Source: Gammaproteobacteria bacterium (lineage in GTDB: Bacteria > Pseudomonadota > Gammaproteobacteria > Pseudomonadales > Azotimanducaceae). Taken from it: 64,000 nucleotides of DNA. Position 1 is the stretch's first letter, and each line of letters starts with the position of its first letter. The stretch covers positions 1 through 64,000 of the forward strand of contig VYDB01000124.1 of assembly GCA_009843635.1 (NCBI GenBank), written 5' to 3'. A model generated the notes under the pieces. It was not told the origin of the DNA, did not search any database, and worked only from the letters and a program-made list of their open reading frames with translations. Positions 45,160 to 54,060 of the stretch are shown in pieces. The translations under genes and the position numbers were made by a program.

Positions 45160-46031
45160 GTCCCTTTCCTTGTGGCTCGGGCTTCGGCTTCGGCGAACAC
45201 CCGCCGGGTCAGTTGGGCTGCAAGATGGCGCCGGAAGCCCGCAGTGGCCTGCAAGTCGGTCGGGGGTTCAAGCAGTGCCGGAACCTCGCCCGCCGCCGCC
45301 GACCAGAGCGCCTCGCTCGGCGTCTCGCCCTCCAGCAGCCGTTCCACCTGATGCAAGCGGCGCGCCGACCGGTCCACGCCACCGAGGGCGAGGCGGGCGC
45401 TGGCCACCCGGCCACCCTCGATGGTCAGCAACGCCGCTGCGGAGACGATGGCCACATCACCGGGCCGACGGTTGAACTCAGTGAAGCTCCAGCCCGCGCC
45501 CGGCGGCGGCACGCCGATCTCGACGCGGCGCAGCAGCTCCCTAGGCGCCACCGCCGGGGAGTGCCGATCCGCCAGCCAACCCCCGGCGGTCTCCTGCCGC
45601 ACGCCCGAAGCGCTCTGGACGTGCAGCCGCGCATCAAGGAGCACGGCCATCAGCGGCCACTCAGCCGCCGGGTCGTTGTGGCACAGGCTCCCGCAGAACG
45701 TTCCTCGGTTGCGCACCGCCGGGCTCGCCAGCTCCTTGACGGCCTCGCCGAGGATCGGCAGTCGCGCATTGATTTCCGGGTTGTCCTCAAAGTCCACGTG
45801 GCGAGCGAGGCAACCGATCGCCAGCGCATCGTCCGTGTAGGTCAGGTAGCGCTCAGCGACCAGTGCGTTGATGTCCACCAGCCGGGCCGGACGCACCTGC
45901 CGCACGTTGAGCAGGGGCACTAGGCTCTGGCCGCCAGCCAGCACACGGGCGTCTTCACTGGCATCCGCCAGCGCTTCGAGAGCCTCATCGATGCTGTCGG
46001 GACGGCAGTACTCGAATGGGGGCGGCTTCAC
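45156..46031 (-). CDS. Molybdenum hydroxylase FAD-binding subunit, set 2
   Basis: 291 residues from GTG 46031, which overlaps the TetR stop (GTGA) and gives the canonical opening VKPPPFEYCRPDSIDEAL. Readings that begin upstream run through the TetR gene out of frame. The FAD-binding segments are VLAGGQSLVPLLNVRQV (about residues 33-49) and VRNRGTFCGSLCHNDPAAEWPL (about 105-126). The C-terminal flavoprotein domain follows. Coupling of the regulator to the first structural gene suggests autoregulation of the whole operon through the operator at 46678. Confidence 0.88.
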   Translation of the reverse strand: MKPPPFEYCRPDSIDEALEALADASEDARVLAGGQSLVPLLNVRQVRPARLVDINALVAERYLTYTDDALAIGCLARHVDFEDNPEINARLPILGEAVKELASPAVRNRGTFCGSLCHNDPAAEWPLMAVLLDARLHVQSASGVRQETAGGWLADRHSPAVAPRELLRRVEIGVPPPGAGWSFTEFNRRPGDVAIVSAAALLTIEGGRVASARLALGGVDRSARRLHQVERLLEGETPSEALWSAAAGEVPALLEPPTDLQATAGFRRHLAAQLTRRVFAEAEARATRKGT

Positions 46032-46657
46032 TTGGATCGGCCCGCGGTGGGGCGCTGCAAGCCGTCCATGAGTGTTCTCAGGGCCAGATCGGAGGCCTCC
46101 GGCACGTCCAAGTAGCCATCGGCAACGGCATTCCAAGCCGACCAAACCAACTGATCGATCTGCCCGACGACCCAACGCGATGGCACGTCCGGGGCGATGT
46201 CCCCGGCTGCCTTGAGATCCTCCACCAGCGCCGCCGCCCACCGAAGCTGCGCTTGGTAGCCCGACCGCGTGACCTCATCGTCCGCACTCTCGAAGCCGAG
46301 GAAGTTGTAGCGATCTCCCAAGGGAATGACCGCCTCGAACATCGCGCGCAGCCGCTCCGCGGGCGGCACGTTCACCGCGTCAACCGCCAGCACCGCCGCC
46401 TTCATCTCCTCGACGCACTGCGCGCCAATGGCGAGCACGAGGTCGTTGCGGGTGCGAAAGTGCCTGTGCAGGGTGGCCCTGCCCACGCCGGCGCGGGCGG
46501 CGATCTCGCTCATGGTGGCCCCGGCGTTGGCGTTCAGCGCACTTATCGCAGCCTCCATGATCGCGACGCGGTTGTTTCGATGCCTGGCGTTGCGGCGGGG
46601 CGCCTTCTCGGATTGGGGACTGGGCGCACTCAACGAGACTAAGGATGTGGCAGTCAT
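46028..46657 (-). CDS. TetR/AcrR-family repressor, paralogue of the regulator at 20002
   Basis: 209 residues from ATG 46657 (GAGGGCCTC upstream); an ATG at 46711 would begin inside the operator. The helix-turn-helix region TMSEIAARAGVGRATLHRHF shares the recognition helix GRATLHRHF with the regulator encoded at 20002, and the two proteins are about 60-65% identical over roughly 155 residues by eye. The C-terminal ligand pocket domain is also similar (IPLGDRYNFLGFE, GQIDQLVWSAWNAVA), so inducers may be related. It is the first gene of the operon TetR-FAD-FeS-Mo-desaturase, 20 bp from the operator at 46678-46695. Repressor function is inferred. Confidence 0.9.
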   Translation of the reverse strand: MTATSLVSLSAPSPQSEKAPRRNARHRNNRVAIMEAAISALNANAGATMSEIAARAGVGRATLHRHFRTRNDLVLAIGAQCVEEMKAAVLAVDAVNVPPAERLRAMFEAVIPLGDRYNFLGFESADDEVTRSGYQAQLRWAAALVEDLKAAGDIAPDVPSRWVVGQIDQLVWSAWNAVADGYLDVPEASDLALRTLMDGLQRPTAGRSK

Positions 46658-46677
46658 TGAAGAGGCCCTCAGTAAAA

Positions 46678-46695
46678 CGAGACAAAATTGTATCG
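46678..46695. promoter_or_regulatory. TetR-type operator in front of the TetR/hydroxylase operon
   Basis: CGAGACAAAATTGTATCG matches the shared 18-bp palindrome (arms CGAGACA/TGTATCG). On the minus strand a -10-like TACAAT lies inside it; no good -35 is visible at 17 bp. It is 20 bp upstream of the TetR start and 29 bp from the next operator, so the divergent promoters carry one site each. Confidence 0.68.
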
Positions 46696-46724
46696 TTTTA
46701 GGTATTGACACGCCACTCGATTAA

Positions 46725-46742
46725 CGAGACAGTGTTGTCTCA
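46725..46742 (+). promoter_or_regulatory. TetR-type operator overlapping the cytochrome gene promoter
   Basis: CGAGACAGTGTTGTCTCA is a palindrome with arms GAGACA/TGTCTC. A consensus -35 TTGACA (46705-46710) is followed after 17 bp by GACAGT (46728-46733), at the same offset inside the operator as the -10 elements at 18542 and 22186. It controls the + strand beta-propeller/di-heme gene. Confidence 0.72.
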
Positions 46743-46763
46743 TTAACCGAGTGGATGGTTGGA

Positions 46764-49700
46764 ATGCCTGTGCACAACACCCAATTCAACATCCCCGCGT
46801 GGCGAAGGCGCGGCTCAACCACGGCGGCAGGCGCGTTGGTCGGTGGGATGCTCGTCCTGGGCATCGCAACCACCGGCCACGCTGCCGACTTCGTTGCCTT
46901 CGAGTCCGGTCCCGTTCGCCCCATGGCGCTCTCGGCGGACGGCCGGATGCTCTACGTGGTTAATCCACCCGATAACCGCCTTGAAGTGCTCGTGGTCGAA
47001 GCCACCGGCGCACTCAGCCACCGGGCGTCGGTGCCGGTGGGCATGGAGCCGGTGGCTGTTGCGGCGCGCGGCAACGCCGAAGCTTGGGTGGTCAACCATC
47101 TCTCCGACTCGGTCAGCGTCGTGGACCTACGCCCGTTGCGACCGGCTAGCGGGCAGGCACTTGGCGCACCGTTCGTCGCCCGCACGCTGCTGGTGGGCGA
47201 TGAGCCGCGCGACATCGTGTTCGCGCAAGGTCGCGCCTTCGTCACCACGGCGCACCGGGGGCAGCACCGCTCGCACCCGTCCATCGCCCATGTGCCGGGG
47301 GCCGGAGACCCGCAGATCCATACTCCAGGCATCGGCCGCGCGGACATCTGGGTGTTCAACGCGGCGGACCCCGGCGGCAGCGTCGGCGGGGTTCCGCTCA
47401 AGATCGTGGAACTCTTTGGCGACACGCCTCGGGCGCTCGCCGTCAGTCCTGACGGCGGAACGGTGTACGCTGCGGTGTTCCATTCCGGCAACCAAACCAG
47501 TGTCATCCACGAAGGCGTGATGTGCAGGGGCTTCGAGGACACGCCCGCCGGACAGCGCATCGGCGCAACCTGGGACAGCCGCAGCGGCCGCCAGCCCTGT
47601 GTAGCCGGCCAGATGCCGGCGCGGTTCGCCAGCGCCTCCCCCAATGGGCCGCCGGACAAGACGCTGCCCATGGGACGGCCGCTGCCGAGCACCGGCGCGG
47701 ACGGGGAGCACGCGCCGTTCACCGCCATGATCGTCCGATGGGACGAGGCCTCCGGCGAGTGGCGAGATTCCCGGGGGCTCAACTATTCCAACGGCATCCG
47801 CTTCTTCCTGCCCGACAAGGATGTGTTCGCCATCGATGCGGCCAGCCTGACCGAGACGGGTCACTTCCGCAATGTGGGCACCACGCTATTCAACATGACG
47901 GTGAACCCGGTCAACGGCAAGATCTACGTGAGCAACACCGACGCCCAGAACCACATCCGCTTCGAGGGGCCGGGCATCCGCGGCGGCTCCACCGTGCAGG
48001 GCCACATCGCCCGCGCCCGGATCACCGTCATCGATCCGGCCACAGGGATGGTCCTTGCGCGGCACCTCAACCGGCACATCGACTACGCCGTGCTCAAGGC
48101 GCCTGCCAGCGTTCGCGCCAACAGCCTCGCAACCCCGCTGGAGATGCGCGTCAGCGCGGACGGCGAGCGGCTGTACGTCGCCGCCCTCGGTTCGGACCGG
48201 ATCGGCGTGTTCGATACGGCGGCGCTGGAGGATGACGTGCTCTGGAACGGCGCGGGCACCGAGTTCGATCCCAGCATCGCAAGCGCCAACTACCTGCCTG
48301 CTGGCGGCGGACCGGCGGGGCTGGCGCTGGCCGACGCCCCCGACGGCTCCGGTACCCGCCTGTACGTCTTTCTGCATTTCGAAAAAGGGGTGCGCGTGCT
48401 CGACCCCGCAACCGGTGGCGCACTGCAGACCGTGCTGCTCCACAATCCCGAACCCGCCGAAGTGACCGCTGGACGCCGCATGCTCTACGATGCGAACCGC
48501 ACCTCCTCCAACGGCGAGTCCTCCTGCGCAAGCTGCCACGTGTTCGGAGACACCGACCACTTGAGCTGGAACCTCGGCAACCCGGACGCGCGCAACACCG
48601 TCAACCCGCAGCCGTTCCCGACCTTCTCCGACTTCTGGCTCACCTGCGAGTTCTATGGGCACTACCCCGGCTGCGAAACGGTGCCGTACGTGAACGGCAA
48701 CGGCGACCAGCGCGCCTTCTCGGCGATGAAGGGGCCGATGGCCACTCAGACCCTGCGCGGGATGTCCACCCACGGCCACCTGCACTGGCGCGGCGACCGG
48801 GCGATCGGCTATTTCGGCGCCGACGAGGACCAGGCCCTCGATGAGAAGCTCTCGTTCAAGAACTTCATCGTCGCCGTCGAGGGCCTGCTCGGACGCGACC
48901 TAGCGCTCGAAAGCGTCAATGCGGAGGATAAGCCCGACGACGTGGCGCAACTTGAGGCCGACATGGACGCCTTTGCGGACTTCATGCTGACCGTGCAGCT
49001 TCCCCCGAATCCGATCAAGCCGCTGGACAACATCCACAGCCCCTCCGCGCGCATGGGCCGTGCCTTCTTCAACGGCCCCCGCCGCGCCGACGGGGTGGGC
49101 CCGGCCTTCGACCTGCCTCGCAACGGCAATGGCCGGGCGCCGGACGGCCGAAACTGTGCCGGCTGCCACACCCTCGATCCAGCGCAAGGGTTCTTCGGCA
49201 CCTCGGGCGCCGCCGCGCACGGCGGGGAGGTGCTGATCCTCAAGGTTCCGCACCTTAGAAATCTCTACCAGAAGGTGGGCATGTTCGGGCTGCCGAACCG
49301 GGAGTTCTTCCTGCCCTCCACCACCGACGCGCACCAGGGCGATCAGGTGCGCGGCTTCGGATTCCTGCACGACGGCGCCACTGACAAGCTGTTCAACTTC
49401 CTGCAGGGCGCGGTGTTCGACGACGGGACCACTACCTGCGCCGACCTAGGGCTCACTGCCGGCAACACGCTCTACTACAATGTGTTCGGCTGCGATTTCA
49501 GCGACGGCATGGATATCGGCATTCCCAATGACTCGGTCCGCCAGAGTCTCGTGGACTACCTGATGGAGTTCGATACGGACCTAGCGCCCATCGTCGGTCA
49601 GCAGGTCACCCTGACGGTGGCGAACGGCGCGGCGGCTGGCCCGCGCATCGATCTCATGCTGCAGCGTGCGGCGGCACCGTTCGAGTCGCTGGTGCTGGGC

Positions 49701-50027
49701 GGCGCGACTACCGAGTGCGACCTCATCGTCAAGGGAGTCGTGGACGGACGCCCCCGGGGCTGGGTGCGGCTCGCCGACGGTCGCTTCCGGGACGATCACG
49801 GCGGCCTGTCGAGCGAAGCGGAGGTGCGCGCGCTCGCCACCACGGCGGGACCGCTCACCTACACCTGCGCGCCGCCGGGCTCCGGGGTTCGCATGGGTAT
49901 CGACCGCGACCGGGACGGGATCCTTGACGGGCTGGACCGTTGTCCGAGCACCGCCCGCGGCGATCGGCCAAGCGGTAGTGGGGATGGCTGCACCTCAGCC
50001 GGGCGTTCGACCCGGATGACTGGGTAA
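46764..50027 (+). CDS. Exported beta-propeller and di-heme c-type cytochrome fusion protein
   Basis: 1087 residues from ATG 46764 (GGATGG 5 bases upstream; ATG 46755 is an alternative). The N-terminus is a signal peptide (TTAAGALVGGMLVLGIATTGHA). Residues about 40-560 contain YVTN-type beta-propeller blades, for example PMALSADGRMLYVVNPPDNRLEVL and ALAVSPDGGTVYAAVFHSG. Two heme c sites, CASCH (588-592) and CAGCH (798-802), lie in a C-terminal region resembling bacterial di-heme cytochrome c peroxidase/MauG proteins. The extreme C-terminus has a calcium-binding thrombospondin-3-like motif DRDRDGILDGLDRCP. It is transcribed divergently from the TetR/hydroxylase operon under a shared operator. 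It could be the electron acceptor or oxidant for the exported flavoproteins, or a maturase; neither is shown. Confidence 0.85.
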   Translation: MPVHNTQFNIPAWRRRGSTTAAGALVGGMLVLGIATTGHAADFVAFESGPVRPMALSADGRMLYVVNPPDNRLEVLVVEATGALSHRASVPVGMEPVAVAARGNAEAWVVNHLSDSVSVVDLRPLRPASGQALGAPFVARTLLVGDEPRDIVFAQGRAFVTTAHRGQHRSHPSIAHVPGAGDPQIHTPGIGRADIWVFNAADPGGSVGGVPLKIVELFGDTPRALAVSPDGGTVYAAVFHSGNQTSVIHEGVMCRGFEDTPAGQRIGATWDSRSGRQPCVAGQMPARFASASPNGPPDKTLPMGRPLPSTGADGEHAPFTAMIVRWDEASGEWRDSRGLNYSNGIRFFLPDKDVFAIDAASLTETGHFRNVGTTLFNMTVNPVNGKIYVSNTDAQNHIRFEGPGIRGGSTVQGHIARARITVIDPATGMVLARHLNRHIDYAVLKAPASVRANSLATPLEMRVSADGERLYVAALGSDRIGVFDTAALEDDVLWNGAGTEFDPSIASANYLPAGGGPAGLALADAPDGSGTRLYVFLHFEKGVRVLDPATGGALQTVLLHNPEPAEVTAGRRMLYDANRTSSNGESSCASCHVFGDTDHLSWNLGNPDARNTVNPQPFPTFSDFWLTCEFYGHYPGCETVPYVNGNGDQRAFSAMKGPMATQTLRGMSTHGHLHWRGDRAIGYFGADEDQALDEKLSFKNFIVAVEGLLGRDLALESVNAEDKPDDVAQLEADMDAFADFMLTVQLPPNPIKPLDNIHSPSARMGRAFFNGPRRADGVGPAFDLPRNGNGRAPDGRNCAGCHTLDPAQGFFGTSGAAAHGGEVLILKVPHLRNLYQKVGMFGLPNREFFLPSTTDAHQGDQVRGFGFLHDGATDKLFNFLQGAVFDDGTTTCADLGLTAGNTLYYNVFGCDFSDGMDIGIPNDSVRQSLVDYLMEFDTDLAPIVGQQVTLTVANGAAAGPRIDLMLQRAAAPFESLVLGGATTECDLIVKGVVDGRPRGWVRLADGRFRDDHGGLSSEAEVRALATTAGPLTYTCAPPGSGVRMGIDRDRDGILDGLDRCPSTARGDRPSGSGDGCTSAGRSTRMTG

Positions 50028-50030
50028 GAC

Positions 50031-50510
50031 TCAACGCACCTTCCGGCGGGCCGAGACCACCCCGGTGTTGAAGCCGAGCACGTGCATGCGCCCTAGGTAG
50101 CGGGCGTGCTCGATCTTGAAGCAGCGGTCCATGACCACGTCGAGGCCCGCCTCGGCAGCTAGGGCTGCGCCTTGCGGGCTGATCACCTCGAACTGCAGCC
50201 AGAGGGCTCCCGCGCCGATGGCCACGGCGTCCTTGGCGATGGCCGGCACCGCCGCCGGGGCGCGGAACACATCCACCAGGTCCACCGGCTCAGGGATGTC
50301 GGTCAGGGCCGGATAGGAGCGCTGGCCGAGAACCGCCTCCTCACGGGGATTCACCGGGATCACCCGGTAACCGTGGCGCATCGCGTAGAAGCCCACGAAG
50401 TGGCTGGCCCGCAGCGGGTTGGAGGACAGGCCGACGATCGCCACCGTCTTCGTCCGGCGCAGCACCCGCTGCACAACGGCGGGATCTTGGTATGCCGCCG
50501 GTTCAACCAT
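50031..50510 (-). CDS. CoA-binding domain protein (YccU-like)
   Basis: 159 residues, a stand-alone CoA-binding Rossmann domain. It shows TVAIVGLSSNPLRASHFVGFYAMRHGYRVIPVNP (about residues 22-55), LVDVFRAPAAVPAIAKDA and LWLQFEVISPQGAALAAEAGLDVVMDRC, all characteristic of the YccU family. The start overlaps the metY stop by 8 bp; metY and a CoA-binding protein are often neighbours. The reaction is unknown, and a role in sensing or binding CoA thioesters is inferred. Its 3' end is 3 bp from the convergent cytochrome gene. Confidence 0.87.
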   Translation of the reverse strand: MVEPAAYQDPAVVQRVLRRTKTVAIVGLSSNPLRASHFVGFYAMRHGYRVIPVNPREEAVLGQRSYPALTDIPEPVDLVDVFRAPAAVPAIAKDAVAIGAGALWLQFEVISPQGAALAAEAGLDVVMDRCFKIEHARYLGRMHVLGFNTGVVSARRKVR

Positions 50511-51816
50511 CTTGCAATGCAGCGACTTGGGCGAACCCCTGTTCGAGGTCCCAGATCAGGTCCTCCGGATCTTCGATGCCGATGGATAGGCGAATGGTGC
50601 CGGGGCCGATGCCCGCGGCGGCCAGTTCGTCGTCGGCCAGTTGCCGGTGGGTGGTGCTCGCCGGATGAATGATGAGGCTCTTGGCATCGCCGACGTTGGC
50701 GAGGTGGGAAAACAGCCGCATGGCCCGAATGAACGCCTGGCCGGCCTCCCGGCCGCCGTCGAGGTCGAAGCAGAACACCGCGCCCGCCCCCTTGGGCAAG
50801 TACTTTGCAGCCAGCCCAGCGTAGGGGCTGCCGGCCAAGCCCGAGTGGCGCACGCCGGCCACGTCATCGCGACCCAACAGCCACTCGGCAACGGCGCGGG
50901 CGTTGGCCACGTGCCGCTCCATGCGCAGCGGCAACGTCTCCAAGCCCTGCATGAACAGAAAGGCGTTCAACGGGGCCATGGCCCCGCCGAGGTCGCGCAG
51001 GGTTTCCGAGCGCAGTTTCATGAGGTAGCCGTAGCTGCCGAAGGTCTCGTGAAAGGCGAGGCCGTGATAGGCCGGAGACGGGTCGGCGACGATGGCGAAC
51101 TTGCCGTTCGACCAGTCAAACGTGCCGGAATCCACCACCGCGCCGCCGATGCTGGTGCCGTGGCCGCCGATGAACTTGGTCGCCGAGTGCACCACGATGT
51201 CGGCGCCCCATTCGATGGGGCGGCAGAGGTATGGGGTCGCGAAGGTATTGTCCACCATCAGCGGAACGCCGGCCTCCCCAGCGACCGCCGCCACCGCCTC
51301 GATGTCCAGCACGTTGCCGCCCGGGTTGCCGATGGTCTCGGCGAACAGGACGCGGGTCTCGTCGCGCAGCGCGGCGCGCCAATTGGCCGGGGCGTCCGGG
51401 TCGATGAAGGTCAGGCCCAGGGACAGCTTGCGGGCCAGGTGCTTAAGCTGCGTCACGGTGCCGCCGTACAGCGCCGCCGAGGCCACCACGTGGTCGCCCG
51501 GCGCCAGCATCGTGAACAGCGCCGACGACTGCGCCGCCAAGCCGCTGGCGAAGGCCACCGCGCCGATGCCGCCCTCCAGGTTGGCCAGCCGCTCCTCCAA
51601 GGCGGCCACCGTCGGGTTCATGATGCGCGAATAGGTGTTGCCGTACTCCTGCAGGTTGAAGTAGGCGGCGGCCGACTCCGGATCCTCGAAGACGTAGCTC
51701 GAGGTCTGGTAGATGGGCACCGCCCGGGCGCCGGTGCCCGGCTCCGGGCGCGCCCCGGCGTGGACGGCCCGGGTGTGGAAGCCGAATTCGCGCTCGGTGT
51801 GAAGGTCTTCCGGCAC
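50503..51816 (-). CDS. metY: O-acetylhomoserine sulfhydrylase (PLP-dependent)
   Basis: 437 residues from GTG 51816, giving a 20-bp gap after the TonB receptor gene and the usual N-terminus FHTRAVHAGARPEPGTGARAVPIYQTSSYVF. An ATG further upstream would overlap the receptor gene. The PLP lysine is in VVHSATKFIGGHGT, with VDNTFATPYLCRP before it. It is a Cys/Met-metabolism family enzyme making homocysteine or cysteine from O-acetyl substrates and sulfide. It could be co-transcribed with the TetR and TonB receptor genes upstream and the CoA-binding gene downstream. A pathway link to the receptor is uncertain, since this may be a housekeeping pair downstream of an accessory gene. Confidence 0.9.
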   Translation of the reverse strand: MPEDLHTEREFGFHTRAVHAGARPEPGTGARAVPIYQTSSYVFEDPESAAAYFNLQEYGNTYSRIMNPTVAALEERLANLEGGIGAVAFASGLAAQSSALFTMLAPGDHVVASAALYGGTVTQLKHLARKLSLGLTFIDPDAPANWRAALRDETRVLFAETIGNPGGNVLDIEAVAAVAGEAGVPLMVDNTFATPYLCRPIEWGADIVVHSATKFIGGHGTSIGGAVVDSGTFDWSNGKFAIVADPSPAYHGLAFHETFGSYGYLMKLRSETLRDLGGAMAPLNAFLFMQGLETLPLRMERHVANARAVAEWLLGRDDVAGVRHSGLAGSPYAGLAAKYLPKGAGAVFCFDLDGGREAGQAFIRAMRLFSHLANVGDAKSLIIHPASTTHRQLADDELAAAGIGPGTIRLSIGIEDPEDLIWDLEQGFAQVAALQDG

Positions 51817-51836
51817 GAGCTTCGACGGCAATCTGC

Positions 51837-54029
51837 CTAGAAGTACACCGCGGCGCTGATGCCCCACCAGCGGGGCCGGTTGTAGTACTGCTCCACCATG
51901 CCGAAAACGCCGGGACCGGAGAGGTCGAAGGTCTGCACGAGATGCTCCTCGTCGCCGAGGTTTTGCACGAAGGCGTTAAGGGACCACCGGCCTTCGGCGC
52001 TGGTGTACATCAAGGAGGCATTCATCAGCGTGTAGCCGTTCTCCTCGACAGTCGGCGCGCCGGTCAGGGAGAAGTAGTGCTTGGACCGGTGCAGGACGTC
52101 GAATTGAGCGGCCATGCTGCCGCTCATGAGCGGCCACTCGTAACGGATGAGGCCATTCAGGTTCCACTTCGGCGACTGCACCGACGTGGTTTTCGGCGTC
52201 CCGCCGCCCAAGTCCACCTCGATGTCGTTGTAGGCGGCGCCAAGAATGATGTCCAAGCCCTCAGCCGGCGTGACCTGAAGCTCAAGTTCGCCGCCATACG
52301 AATTGGCGTTGGCATTGGTGGTGATCGTGTCGATGCCAACGATCTGGAAGGCTTGGTAGTCCTTGTAATCGTAGTAGTAGAAGGCGCCGTTGAAGATCAT
52401 CAAGCCGTCCATCTGGCGGTACTTGAAGCCCACTTCGAAGGCGTCGAGCTGCTCGGGATCGTAGCTCATGGTGGCGTCGTTGTAGTCCAGGGGCGGGCTT
52501 AGGGGGAACACCGGCGAATTGTAGCCGCCGCCCTTCACGCCCCTGTTCCAGCTCGCGTAGAGCATGACATCGTCATTGAGGTCGTAGTTCGCCGCCAACC
52601 GCACCGCGAACTCATCATCCTTGCGCTCGCCGTAATAGTAGGCGAATGGGGCGAGGATGTTGGGATTGCCGTTGCGCTGCACGGTGCCGGGAATGAAGTC
52701 CACTACGTTGACGGCGTACTCGTGGTCCTTCTCGTCGCGAATCCAACGGGCACCAACGATGCCGGTGAGCCGATCGCCCAAGCGGCGCTCGATCTGGCCG
52801 AAGATCGACCAGGACTCGGTGTTGGTCTCGTACGGGTTGTCGAGGCCGGAAACGGCAGGCGACGGAATCTCGAACACATAGGTGATGAAGGGTTCCGTTT
52901 CCGCGCCATTGGCATCTTTGACGGAGATGTCAAGGTAATAGACGCCAGCCACCCAATCCATCTCATCGGTCGAGCCGTTCACCCGCACTTCCTGGGAGAA
53001 TTGCTCGGCATCCGTTGAGAGATAGAAGTTGAAGAAGGGCGCCGGCGAGGCGTCGGAGTCTTCGATGTAGTCGCGCTCCACGGTGGAGTAGTCGGTAATG
53101 GCCGTCAGGGTGAAGTGCTCCGCATCCCAATTGATCGTCGCGGTGTAGCCCTCGGTCTCCAGCTTGTTGTGGCCGTCCCTATCGTAGTCCCCTTCGTACA
53201 CGTCGCCGTCGTTGTCGATGTAGCCGAGCACTTCGTTGACTTCGTTGGGCGTGAACATGCCTTCAACGTTGGCGCTGACGTGCTCGAAGAAGCCGGTATC
53301 GATGTCCTGCTTCGACCGGCGGGCGTTGAGCAGCAGCGAGAAGCTGTCGGTCGGCTCGAACAGCAACTGCCCGCGCACCGCCGAGTCGTCGGCGTTGTTC
53401 AGCCGCTTGTCAAGCAGCCGGTTCTTGACGTAGCCGTCGTTGTTGTGGGTGGACAGCGACAGGCGGGCGGAGACGGTGTCTGACAAAGGCCCACCGACGG
53501 CGCCCTCAAACTTGATCTGGTCGTAGCGGCCCACCGTGAACTGGCCGTAGCCGGAGGCTTCCTGGGAGGGTTTGACAGTGACAAAGTGGGCCAACCCGCC
53601 GGTGGCATTGCGGCCGTAGAGGGTGCCTTGGGGACCGCGCAGCATCTCCACCCGCTCCATGTCGAACAGCATGAAGCCGCTGCCGGACATCTGGCTGATG
53701 TAAACCTCGTCCAGATAGATGGCCACCGGGCTCTCCACGTTGGTGGTGAAGTCGTTGGCGGCCACGCCGCGCATGGCGATGGCGTAGTTGGCTTCGCCGT
53801 TGGGCTGCACCGTCTGCACCCCCGGCGCCATGGCGGTCACCTGCTGGGCGCTGCCGTAGCCGAGCTGGCGCATCTGCTCGCCGGTCAGGGCACTGATGGC
53901 GATGCCGACGTCCTGGACGTTCTGCTCCCGCTTCTGCGCCGTCACTACAATCTCCTCGATGACGGCCGCCTGTCCAGGCAGCGCCAGCACCACGCCAGCC
54001 AACGCCAAGATCACTGTTCTTGCCTTCAT
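51837..54029 (-). CDS. TonB-dependent outer-membrane receptor
   Basis: 730 residues from ATG 54029, chosen for AGGAGAG about 6 bases upstream and a clean signal peptide (KARTVILALAGVVLALPGQA). TonB box: [14 protein letters not shown]. The plug includes AMRGVAANDFTTNVESPVAIYLDEVYI and ERVEMLRGPQGTLYGRNATGG. The barrel ends in WWGISAAVYF, with the C-terminal Phe. It lies 31 bp after a TetR gene of a different subfamily, and on the other side of that regulator are the divergent mauBA-like genes. It is therefore the likely outer-membrane importer for the amine-dehydrogenase unit. The ligand is not known. Confidence 0.92.
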   Translation of the reverse strand: MKARTVILALAGVVLALPGQAAVIEEIVVTAQKREQNVQDVGIAISALTGEQMRQLGYGSAQQVTAMAPGVQTVQPNGEANYAIAMRGVAANDFTTNVESPVAIYLDEVYISQMSGSGFMLFDMERVEMLRGPQGTLYGRNATGGLAHFVTVKPSQEASGYGQFTVGRYDQIKFEGAVGGPLSDTVSARLSLSTHNNDGYVKNRLLDKRLNNADDSAVRGQLLFEPTDSFSLLLNARRSKQDIDTGFFEHVSANVEGMFTPNEVNEVLGYIDNDGDVYEGDYDRDGHNKLETEGYTATINWDAEHFTLTAITDYSTVERDYIEDSDASPAPFFNFYLSTDAEQFSQEVRVNGSTDEMDWVAGVYYLDISVKDANGAETEPFITYVFEIPSPAVSGLDNPYETNTESWSIFGQIERRLGDRLTGIVGARWIRDEKDHEYAVNVVDFIPGTVQRNGNPNILAPFAYYYGERKDDEFAVRLAANYDLNDDVMLYASWNRGVKGGGYNSPVFPLSPPLDYNDATMSYDPEQLDAFEVGFKYRQMDGLMIFNGAFYYYDYKDYQAFQIVGIDTITTNANANSYGGELELQVTPAEGLDIILGAAYNDIEVDLGGGTPKTTSVQSPKWNLNGLIRYEWPLMSGSMAAQFDVLHRSKHYFSLTGAPTVEENGYTLMNASLMYTSAEGRWSLNAFVQNLGDEEHLVQTFDLSGPGVFGMVEQYYNRPRWWGISAAVYF

Positions 54030-54060
54030 GCCACTCTCCTCTCCTATTGGTCCTATTGGC

